Source: Acetivibrio cellulolyticus CD2 (GTDB lineage: Bacteria; Bacillota; Clostridia; Acetivibrionales; Acetivibrionaceae). From it: DNA of 64,000 nucleotides. The notes beneath the pieces are model-generated. The model had not been told where the DNA came from, ran no database searches, and worked only from the letters and a program-made list of their open reading frames with translations. Positions 55,030 through 62,150 of the stretch are shown here, one piece after another. Every line of letters starts with the position of its first letter. The stretch's first letter is position 1. The position numbers were made by a program, and so were the translations under genes. The stretch lies in contig NZ_JH556658.1 of the NCBI RefSeq assembly GCF_000179595.2, positions 348,861 through 412,860 of the forward strand, written 5' to 3'.

Positions 55030-55310
55030 GAAGCAACAAAAAGCGGAGCGCTGTGACCTTTTAAAGAGTGAGCGAATTCATCCGGCTTAAAATAGTCTTT
55101 GGAAAGACTAATTGCGATGAAAGGCAAAGGGATAAATAATGATACTTCTGCCTTGAACGCTTCACCGCATTAGGCAGCCTGTAATGAATGACAGGATAAC
55201 GCTCATTTGGTTTGAGAACTTATAACCATGTCAGCTTATATGATGCTATTTCCAATAGCAACCTGATATATCCCCTTGGTTATCAGGGATGTTGAGAACA
55301 AATATGATAC
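55030..55310 (+). ncRNA. Candidate structured RNA upstream of the helicase gene
   Basis: A dense series of hairpins without an ORF: TAGTCTTT/AAAGACTA (about 55089-55106), CTGCCT/AGGCAG, CCTGT/ACAGG, CTCA/TGAG, TGCTATT-TCC-AATAGCA and CCTGAT/ATCAGG follow each other up to about 55290. Linkers are purine-rich and look conserved rather than random. It may be a non-coding RNA or a long leader of the helicase gene. Orientation is inferred from the downstream gene. I cannot match it to a named RNA family. Confidence 0.4.
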
Positions 55311-55336
55311 AAAATTTCTATTGTTAAATTTTATAT

Positions 55337-55411
55337 TTGACAGCAGATACTGTGGTGGACTTATAAAGAATTTAAATTCGATTATAGTCCATCACAGCAA
55401 TGTGCTGTCAA
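55337..55411. repeat. Long imperfect palindrome before the helicase gene
   Basis: Arms TTGACAGCA (55337-55345) and TGCTGTCAA (55403-55411) are perfect. After a short internal loop the pairing continues (CTGTGGTGGACT with AGTCCATCACAG) and the centre is the palindrome GAATTTAAATTC. Each arm reads inward as a -35-like TTGACA followed, 18-19 bp on, by TATAAA or TATAAT, so two facing promoter-like arrays are built into the dyad. It could be a regulatory site, a mobile-element end or a recombination site. Confidence 0.6.
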
Positions 55412-55439
55412 GTGTTAGAAATCTAAGGAGAGAATAAGG

Positions 55440-57746
55440 ATGTTTAAAATAGATACAAGTGAAGAAGCATTTATGCTATCATATTTTGAAAGGCACAGAG
55501 ATAAAAAGACTTACAGATACCTATTTACTTTTGATAAAAATTATATAATTGTAGTGAAAGAGAATAAAAGTATTAACAGTTATTTCGTCATATGCAGGGA
55601 TAAGGATTGTATAATTCCATTACTAAAAAGCAAAAAGGCGTATACAGACGAGTATAAAGATATATTAATTAATAGATTTACTTCAACATCTGATTATCAA
55701 GTAACACTTCCCGAAAACCCTAATACCATGATTGAATATATTTTTAAGAAATTAATGCCGGAAAGTGGCTTTAAAATAAGGGAGGAACAAATTGAGCTTT
55801 CTTTAAATATGTATACTGGAATTAAAAACAACTGTATTTCAATATGTGAAGCAGAAGTTGGAACGGGAAAGACTTATGCATATATTGTAGCAGCTGTGGT
55901 CTATGCATTGTATGAAAGGCAGAGTAGAAAAGGTATGGAAATTGAAGAATCCATTCCATGTGTAATCTCTACATCCAGTATCGATTTGCAGAATGCCATT
56001 ATTAATAATTATATTCCAACTTTATCAGAAATCTTATACAAAAACAGAGTCATAAAGTGTCCGTTAAGTGCAGTGCTAAGAAAAGGTAAAGAACATTACT
56101 TTTGTAAAATGAGGTACGAACGGTTAGTGGAATACTTAAGAAGCAGTAAAAAGACTGCTGATAGAGAGTTGTTAGAAAAACTTAACTCGTTCAATCTTGG
56201 AAATTCAATTGATTTAGATGAATACAAAGGATTAAAAAATCATATTGTGCAGAAAATTAATGTGCCAAAGAATTGTGAAAAAAGATGCCCTGCATTCAAG
56301 GAATGTGAGTACATAAAATACATGGAATATGTAAAACAACCTTTTCATGATTTTCAGGTATGCAACCACAATTATTATCTTGCTGATGCAGTCAAAAGAG
56401 CAAAAGGAAGACAAACACTGATTCCAGAACATTCAATTGAAATTATAGATGAAGCTCATAAATTAACAGATGCAGCAACGCAGATCCTTGGGAAAAGCTT
56501 TCAAAGTGAAGATATAACATTAATGACTAATATGATCAGGAGTATTCTGAAAGGTAAAAAAGCATATCTGAACTCAGCAAAACTCAAACTGGAAAGGTTA
56601 TGTGTATTGAGGACAAGATTTTTTAGGCACCTAATCTCTAAAAATAGAGAGATTATAGATGATGATATATCTCAAATAGCAGTTACAATTGACCTTTGTG
56701 AAAAAGAAATCCTTGTTGAAATGCTTTTACAAATCAGCAATATTAAAGATTATTGCTCCACTGATATTTCTAAAAGTAGAGAATTAGGAATGATGGTTTT
56801 AGAAATAGAGCAACAGATTGAAAATATATTAAAAACCAATGATGTCTTATATTGGCTTGAGAATCCTGGAAGTGAAAGTCTTGTAGCAGTTTGTTGTATT
56901 CCTATTGATTTGGAGTATCAATTATATCAAGTGTTATGGAGAAATGGAATTCCTAAAATTGTGACCTCAGGAACATTGTCTGATGATATAGGATTTGACT
57001 ATTTTAAACGCAATACAGGGATAGATTTGATAACATCAAGTAAAACAAGTGAAATAAGCTATCTATCACCATTTGATTACAATAAAAATGCTTTGCTATA
57101 TATAAGTCAAAAGGTGCCATTTCCAGACAAACAATGTGAAGAATACATTAAAGCTGTTGCAGAGGAGATTATAAACCTTGTTGATGCGACTTGTGGCCAT
57201 ACCGTTATTTTATTTACATCGTATACTTTGTTATCAAAGGTTTATGAGTTAGCAAGAAGTAGAATCAAATATCCTCTTTTAAAAATGGACAAAAGTCAAA
57301 AGAACATTGTAGACGCTTTTAAAAATAGCGGAAACGGTGTTCTTTTTGCTACAGGCTCTTTTTGGGAAGGAGTGGATTGTCCTGGTGATATTTTATCTTC
57401 TCTGATTATTGTGAATTTACCATTTCCTATACCTTCACCCATTGTAGAATACAAAAAAGAACAATTTGATACCATGGAAGAATTTATTGATACTATAGTG
57501 TTTCCAGAAATGATAATCAAATTGAAGCAGGGAATGGGAAGATTGATTCGATGTGAAACAGATACCGGGATTATAGCCGTTCTGGATTTTAGGGTTAGTA
57601 AAAACGGCAAGTATAGGAAGCGGGTACTGAAAGCTTTGAGCCATTTTGAAGTAACAGATTCAATTGATGATGTAAGAGATTTCATTGGAAAAGTGAAGGA
57701 AGAGTGTTATTTCAAAGACGATGGCATTAATTGGGGTGGCCAATGA
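55440..57746 (+). CDS. DinG/XPD-family helicase
   Basis: Superfamily 2 DNA helicase of 768 residues. Walker A EAEVGTGKTYAY near residue 140, four FeS-type cysteines in the HYFCKMRYE..NCEKRCPAFKECEYI region, DEAH box IIEIIDEAHKL near 335, and late motifs GVLFATGSFWEGVDCPGD and KQGMGRLIRCETDTG. The first 110 residues are not a DEDD exonuclease, unlike Bacillus DinG. ATG has AAGGAGAG ahead. It reads toward the recombinase and may belong to the same element; defence or repair roles are both possible. Confidence 0.88.
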   Translation: MFKIDTSEEAFMLSYFERHRDKKTYRYLFTFDKNYIIVVKENKSINSYFVICRDKDCIIPLLKSKKAYTDEYKDILINRFTSTSDYQVTLPENPNTMIEYIFKKLMPESGFKIREEQIELSLNMYTGIKNNCISICEAEVGTGKTYAYIVAAVVYALYERQSRKGMEIEESIPCVISTSSIDLQNAIINNYIPTLSEILYKNRVIKCPLSAVLRKGKEHYFCKMRYERLVEYLRSSKKTADRELLEKLNSFNLGNSIDLDEYKGLKNHIVQKINVPKNCEKRCPAFKECEYIKYMEYVKQPFHDFQVCNHNYYLADAVKRAKGRQTLIPEHSIEIIDEAHKLTDAATQILGKSFQSEDITLMTNMIRSILKGKKAYLNSAKLKLERLCVLRTRFFRHLISKNREIIDDDISQIAVTIDLCEKEILVEMLLQISNIKDYCSTDISKSRELGMMVLEIEQQIENILKTNDVLYWLENPGSESLVAVCCIPIDLEYQLYQVLWRNGIPKIVTSGTLSDDIGFDYFKRNTGIDLITSSKTSEISYLSPFDYNKNALLYISQKVPFPDKQCEEYIKAVAEEIINLVDATCGHTVILFTSYTLLSKVYELARSRIKYPLLKMDKSQKNIVDAFKNSGNGVLFATGSFWEGVDCPGDILSSLIIVNLPFPIPSPIVEYKKEQFDTMEEFIDTIVFPEMIIKLKQGMGRLIRCETDTGIIAVLDFRVSKNGKYRKRVLKALSHFEVTDSIDDVRDFIGKVKEECYFKDDGINWGGQ

Positions 57747-57844
57747 ACTTTGCCTTAGATTTATAATCTGTAGCTAGGGTTAATCAACTAGAACTAAAAC
57801 TTTTCATATGATGTTTTGTAAGGTGATTTAAAAGGGGTTATATT

Positions 57845-57997
57845 ATGATAATATCAAATAATAAAATTGAGTTAACTGAAGAAGAGAAGGATAATTTCAA
57901 ACGTCAGTTAAAAAAGGGCATTTTATATCAGTTACATAAAGAAAAACTTCTCACTAATGAGCAACTAAAGCAAGTAATAAATTCACTAGAAAACTAA
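57845..57997 (+). CDS. 50-residue SHOCT-like protein
   Basis: Small charged helical protein (starts MIISNNKIELTEEEK; QLHKEKLLTNEQLKQVINSLEN at the end, the pattern of a SHOCT-type module). It lies 75 bases upstream of a large serine recombinase; small proteins of this kind are often seen next to such recombinases. AAAGGGG precedes the ATG. Function unknown. Confidence 0.6.
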   Translation: MIISNNKIELTEEEKDNFKRQLKKGILYQLHKEKLLTNEQLKQVINSLEN

Positions 57998-58003
57998 ATT
58001 TAC

Positions 58004-58032
58004 TTGCACATCATACTTTTTTATAATATAGT
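58004..58032 (+). promoter_or_regulatory. Probable promoter of the recombinase
   Basis: TTGCAC (58004-58009), 17-bp spacer, TATAGT (58027-58032), about 40 bp before the recombinase ATG. Confidence 0.5.
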
Positions 58033-58072
58033 GTAGTTGATTGTGTAATTTTAATTAAAGGTGGATGTACAT

Positions 58073-59674
58073 ATGAAGACAAGGGTAGTTGCGTATTGTC
58101 GAGTTTCTACAGATAAAGAAGACCAGCAGAACTCATTTGAGAGTCAAAAAAGGTATTTTGAAGAATATATAAAAGCAAATGAGAACTGGGACTTCATTGA
58201 CATTTATGCTGATGAAGGCATAAGCGGAACATCTGTTGAAAAACGAGAAGACTTTAAAAGGATGATTGAAGATGCTAAGGATAGAAAATTTGATTTAGTT
58301 CTGACTAAAGAAATTGCTAGATTTGCAAGAAATACTAAGGATAGTCTTGAATATACCCGTAAATTAAAGAAAATGGGTATTGGTGTTTTCTTTACAATAG
58401 ATAATATAAATACACTTGATACTGATGGGGAATTAAGACTCACAATAATGTCTGCTTTAGCACAAGATGAGAGTAGAAGGACATCTGAGCGTGTAAAGTG
58501 GGGGCAGAAGAGAAGAATGGAGCAGGGTGTAGTATTTGGTAGAGAAGTATTTGGATATTATTTAGAGAAGGGTGTGTTGACTGTTAACCCTGAGGAAGCA
58601 GAAATTGTTAAGTTGATTTTTCATAAGTATTTTACTGAGGGTAAAGGAACACATACAATTGCTAAAGAACTATATGAGCAAGGAATAGCTACAAAAAGAA
58701 AAAATATCAGGTGGTCAAATGCTATGATCCTAAAAATGTTGAGGAATGAAAAGTATGTTGGCGACTTAGCTCAAAAAAAGACCTATACTCCGGATTTCTT
58801 AGACCATAAGAAGAAATATAATAAAGGTGAAGAAGAAATTGTTTATATTAAAGATCATCATGAAGCAATTATTGACAGAGATACTTGGAATGCTGCACAA
58901 GAAGAACTGAATAAAAGAACTACTTCAATTGAACAAAAAAGTAAATATAGCAATAGATATTGGTGTTCAGGCAAGATAATATGCGGTGAATGCAAAAGCA
59001 GATTTGTAAGCAGAACAAAAAAACTTAAAAATGGTCAGAAATATAAAGCATGGAGATGCATTGAGGCTGCAAATCATGGTAGTTTAAAAAATGATACCCA
59101 AGGTATACAAATAGGGTGCAATAATGGGAGTATAAATCACATTGTTTTGGGTATGATTGTTAATTTTGTTCTGCAATCAATAAATACAAATAAAGAACAG
59201 ATAATTGCAGAATTATTGCAGGAGATTAAAAAGTTAAACAAGCCTCAAAAAATTAGAAGTACAGAGCCTTTGAAAAATAAATTGACTGTGCTTAATAGTA
59301 AAAAACAAAAAGTTATTGATTCAATGATAGATGGAATTATTTCAAAAGATGATGTGGTGTTAATGAATAAAAAATATGATGCTGAAATTGATGCAATTAA
59401 GGCAGAGATTAAAAATATTGAGCAGGTCAATTTACTAAATGGCAAACAGGCAGACAATTTGCAAATATATGTTGATCGAATAAAATCAATAATGAATGAA
59501 ATGGATAGAACAGATATTGAAGAAGTATATAAAAAGATGGTTAACAAAATATATATGTTTAAGGAAAACATACTTGAAATATATTTAACATGTATACCTA
59601 CTCCTGTGAAACTAAGGTTTAGTAGTTCCGGAAAAAACGGGAACTATAGGATTGATTGTGAGTTTATTGAGTGA
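58073..59674 (+). CDS. Large serine recombinase
   Basis: Site-specific integrase/excisionase of about 533 residues. Resolvase domain with the nucleophilic serine in VAYCRVSTDKEDQ (about residue 11) and TKEIARFARNTKDSLEY, then the recombinase domain (FGREVFGYYLEKGVL..VKLIFHKYFTEGKGTHTIAKEL), a zinc-ribbon (CSGKIICGECKSRF..WRCIEA..GCNN) and a C-terminal coiled coil. ATG at 58073 follows AAAGGTGG. Its 3' end overlaps the broken cotJC by 11 bases, so the attachment site is right here. Full-length and apparently functional. Confidence 0.93.
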   Translation: MKTRVVAYCRVSTDKEDQQNSFESQKRYFEEYIKANENWDFIDIYADEGISGTSVEKREDFKRMIEDAKDRKFDLVLTKEIARFARNTKDSLEYTRKLKKMGIGVFFTIDNINTLDTDGELRLTIMSALAQDESRRTSERVKWGQKRRMEQGVVFGREVFGYYLEKGVLTVNPEEAEIVKLIFHKYFTEGKGTHTIAKELYEQGIATKRKNIRWSNAMILKMLRNEKYVGDLAQKKTYTPDFLDHKKKYNKGEEEIVYIKDHHEAIIDRDTWNAAQEELNKRTTSIEQKSKYSNRYWCSGKIICGECKSRFVSRTKKLKNGQKYKAWRCIEAANHGSLKNDTQGIQIGCNNGSINHIVLGMIVNFVLQSINTNKEQIIAELLQEIKKLNKPQKIRSTEPLKNKLTVLNSKKQKVIDSMIDGIISKDDVVLMNKKYDAEIDAIKAEIKNIEQVNLLNGKQADNLQIYVDRIKSIMNEMDRTDIEEVYKKMVNKIYMFKENILEIYLTCIPTPVKLRFSSSGKNGNYRIDCEFIE

Positions 59675-59888
59675 AAATAGTATGCCATTTTGATAACGAT
59701 ACACCTATATCGTTAAGAATTGCTTTTGCTTCATTCGTTGGCATGCTGAATCTTTGACTTAAATACCTTAAAGATGCAGCCAACTCGCCATCTGGTCCAC
59801 CATATTGAGTGATAACGTATTTTGCCATTTTAGGATTGGGTGCCTTAATTTTTACGGGGTACTCCAACTTCTTTTCATAAACCCACAT
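59664..59888 (-). pseudogene. cotJC: cotJC spore-coat catalase, 5' fragment split by insertion
   Basis: The first 62 residues are the N-terminus of the manganese-catalase-like coat protein CotJC (MWVYEKKLEYPVKIK, YGGPDGELAASLRYLSQRF, NEAKAILNDIG). After the GATATAGGT codons the expected TEELAHLE continuation is replaced by VSLSKWHTIFTQ and a stop, at the end of the recombinase gene. About 125 C-terminal residues are not in the window. The break is the likely attachment site of the recombinase element. Confidence 0.85.
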
Positions 59889-59932
59889 TTTATGACCTCC
59901 TGAAATTAGACTTTATTAAATGAATTAAACTG

Positions 59933-60181
59933 TCATTTTTCCCATGGCCAAGGGCTTTCAATCCACTGCCACGGATATCTGCTGGGGGTTAATTGAGCAA
60001 TTATAGGACCGTACAATCTTTCGTATTCGTGCCTTAACATAAGAGATCTTTGAACAGAATTGTTATATATTGCTATGGCATTTTGATCACATGGGTGTGT
60101 ATCGAGGTATAGAAGCAGATCGGTAACAGTAAAATCAGCAGCCATAACCTCTTTTAGTAAGTTTTCACGATTTTGATCCAT
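59933..60181 (-). CDS. cotJB: Spore coat protein CotJB
   Basis: 82-residue CotJB of the inner spore coat. DFTVTDLLLYLDTHPCDQNAI and LRHEYERLYGPI are the family core; the C-terminus ends WPWQWIESPWPWEK-like, tryptophan-rich. Between cotJA and the broken cotJC in one operon, expected to be read during sporulation in the mother cell (sigma-E in Bacillus). Confidence 0.93.
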   Translation of the reverse strand: MDQNRENLLKEVMAADFTVTDLLLYLDTHPCDQNAIAIYNNSVQRSLMLRHEYERLYGPIIAQLTPSRYPWQWIESPWPWEK

Positions 60182-60192
60182 TATGACACCTC

Positions 60193-60420
60193 CTAAGCAT
60201 CAACAGTATATTCAGGGTCTACACCATATGGTCTGTCAAGTTCGGGGAAAATAGTACCTGCGGCTAATCCCTTCATTGGTGGATAAATACTTACAAGGTT
60301 TTGAAACGGAACGTAAGCATGAGCAAGCAAAGGTACAGTCGGCATTGTTGCGGGCATAGTGCAAGGCGCATTGTTACTCTTATTGCTCATCATTCCGGCG
60401 TTTGAATTTGGATATAGCAT
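60193..60420 (-). CDS. cotJA: Spore coat protein CotJA
   Basis: 75-residue CotJA: LAHAYVPFQNLVSIYPPMKGLAAGTIFPELDRPY is the core found in the family. First gene of the cotJ operon; the ribosome binding site GAAGGAG is seen on the minus strand. No sigma-E promoter could be assigned with confidence upstream. Confidence 0.92.
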   Translation of the reverse strand: MLYPNSNAGMMSNKSNNAPCTMPATMPTVPLLAHAYVPFQNLVSIYPPMKGLAAGTIFPELDRPYGVDPEYTVDA

Positions 60421-60594
60421 CTTGAAACTCCTTCCAAATTGTTATTTTTATTAACATAATATTCGAATATAAGTTGAAATGTTCTTAAAGCCCGCACTTT
60501 TTTAAATACAATTATTTATAGTGCAAATGATAAAGATGGTGAAGTATAATAATGATATAGGAATAGTTAAAATATTACTTTGAAGGAGCAGAAA

Positions 60595-61425
60595 ATGGAT
60601 TCAACAATAAAGGTGTCTTTATGTCAGATGAAGGTAATTGACGACAAGGATATTAACATTGAAAAGGCAATCAAAATGATTGAAACATCTGCGAAGAATA
60701 ATGCTGATGTAGTAATATTGCCAGAGATGTTTAACTGCCCATATGATAACAGTAAATTCCGTGCTTATGCAGAGAACCTGGTAAATGGAAAGACAATAGA
60801 ATCCATATCAAAAGCGGCAAGAGAGTTTAAGGTTCACATAATTGCCGGTTCGATACCGGAACTTGCAGAAGAAAAACTATATAATACCTGTTTTGCTATA
60901 GATGATAATGGGAATACTATAGGAAGACATAGAAAGGTACACCTGTTTGATGTTAATATACCAGGTAAGATTGAGTTTAGAGAGTCGGATATGCTCGCTC
61001 CGGGAAATGATATTACAGTTGTTGATATAGGATGTTGTAAAATCGGCATTGCCATATGCTATGATGTAAGATTCCCGGAATTGTTCAGGCTTATGGCTCT
61101 AAAGGGAGCTCAAATGATAGTGATTCCAGCTGCCTTTAATATGACAACGGGGCCCCTTCATTGGGAACTTTTAATGAGGGCAAGAGCTGTAGATAATCAG
61201 GTTTTTATTGCAGCAGTATCACCTGCCAGAAATGAAAATGCTAATTATGTTGCCTATGGGAATTCAATGGTAGTGGATCCGTTTGCGGAAGTTCTGGTAC
61301 GCTTGGGAGGAGAAGAAGATATCTTGTATTCAAATATAGATCTTTCGAAGCTTACTAAAGTAAGAAATGAACTTCCTTTATTAAAGCACAGAAGAGAGGA
61401 TATATATGAAGTTTACGAAAAATAA
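60595..61425 (+). CDS. Nitrilase-superfamily amidase (omega-amidase-like)
   Basis: Carbon-nitrogen hydrolase of 276 residues. The Glu-Lys-Cys triad is visible: VVILPEMFNCPY, GRHRKVHLFD and GIAICYDVRFPELFR. FNMTTGPLHWELLMRARAVDNQVF is typical of Nit2/omega-amidase relatives, which deaminate alpha-ketoglutaramate. Start at 60595 chosen for GAAGGAG eight bases earlier. Confidence 0.9.
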   Translation: MDSTIKVSLCQMKVIDDKDINIEKAIKMIETSAKNNADVVILPEMFNCPYDNSKFRAYAENLVNGKTIESISKAAREFKVHIIAGSIPELAEEKLYNTCFAIDDNGNTIGRHRKVHLFDVNIPGKIEFRESDMLAPGNDITVVDIGCCKIGIAICYDVRFPELFRLMALKGAQMIVIPAAFNMTTGPLHWELLMRARAVDNQVFIAAVSPARNENANYVAYGNSMVVDPFAEVLVRLGGEEDILYSNIDLSKLTKVRNELPLLKHRREDIYEVYEK

Positions 61426-61473
61426 TGTTTAAAGAATAAGCTAAATATTAGTTGGTATATATAAAATTCATTC

Positions 61474-61502
61474 TTTACAGTTCATAATTCGTATGTTAAA
61501 AT
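61474..61502 (+). promoter_or_regulatory. Promoter of rpsO
   Basis: TTTACA (61474-61479), 17-bp spacer, TAAAAT (61497-61502). A leader of about 85 nt with possible pairing (GGTTCAAGG, CTACTTGGC) precedes rpsO and may be an S15 autoregulatory leader, which is known in several bacteria. Confidence 0.6.
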
Positions 61503-61593
61503 GTTTTAGGTAAAGTAAACCATTTGCTCGGTTCAAGGTTACTCCGTCCTTCTACTTGGCTAATGGCGATAAAATTTAAGGAGGATTTTTTAC

Positions 61594-61857
61594 ATGCAAA
61601 AAGAGTTAAAACAGGAAATAATCAATACTCACAAGCTTCATGAAGGTGACACAGGTTCACCTGAAGTTCAGATTGCAATTCTTACAGAAAGAATCAATCA
61701 TTTAACAGATCATTTAAAAGTTCACAAGAAAGACCATCACTCAAGAAGAGGTCTTTTAATGATGGTTGGTCAGAGAAGGGGATTGTTAAACTACCTTCAG
61801 AAGATTGATATCGCTAGATATCGTGTGATAATCGAGAAATTGAATATCAGGAAATAA
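61594..61857 (+). CDS. rpsO: Ribosomal protein S15
   Basis: 87-residue S15 of the 30S subunit, usual length. [52 protein letters not shown] is the family pattern (two halves shown joined by normal sequence). AAGGAGG precedes the ATG. Upstream of pnp as in many bacteria. Confidence 0.98.
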   Translation: MQKELKQEIINTHKLHEGDTGSPEVQIAILTERINHLTDHLKVHKKDHHSRRGLLMMVGQRRGLLNYLQKIDIARYRVIIEKLNIRK

Positions 61858-61862
61858 TGATG

Positions 61863-61890
61863 AGCGGAGTATTCCGCTCATTCTTTTAAT
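61863..61890 (+). terminator. Terminator after rpsO
   Basis: GAGCGGA (61863-61869)-GTAT-TCCGCTC (61874-61880) stem, then ATTCTTTT. Ends or attenuates rpsO transcription before pnp. Confidence 0.8.
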
Positions 61891-62049
61891 ATTGTAAAGG
61901 TAATTAGTTACCTTTATTTTTATAAACAGCGGTATATACTGTATTATATATTTTTGTATAATTCATAAATACAATAGTTTTTTATGTGGAATAATAAATG
62001 AAAAATTTACTTTTGAAGTGTTTAATATAAAATACAAGTACTACAGGCA

Positions 62050-62118
62050 TGTAGAAGGTAGATTGTACGGCAAATTCCAGTAGAGTATATCAATTTGCTG
62101 TAGAATCTACGTCCTACA
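62050..62118 (+). promoter_or_regulatory. Long stem-loop in the pnp leader
   Basis: Three nested perfect arms: TGTAG/CTACA (62050-62054 with 62114-62118), GTAGATT/AATCTAC (62058-62064 with 62104-62110) and GCAAATT/AATTTGC (62070-62076 with 62092-62098). A long duplex in the pnp leader is the substrate for RNase III and PNPase autoregulation in E. coli; the same role here is inferred. Confidence 0.7.
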
Positions 62119-62150
62119 GTCTGTGGTTAAGACAAGAGGAGGATAAACTG

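Noticed and set aside
54810-55127. Minus-strand 105-codon ORF across the terminator
   Set aside because: It runs through a perfect intrinsic terminator and hairpin region, has no ribosome binding site and does not resemble a protein. It was also checked as the missing cotJC 3' end and does not match.
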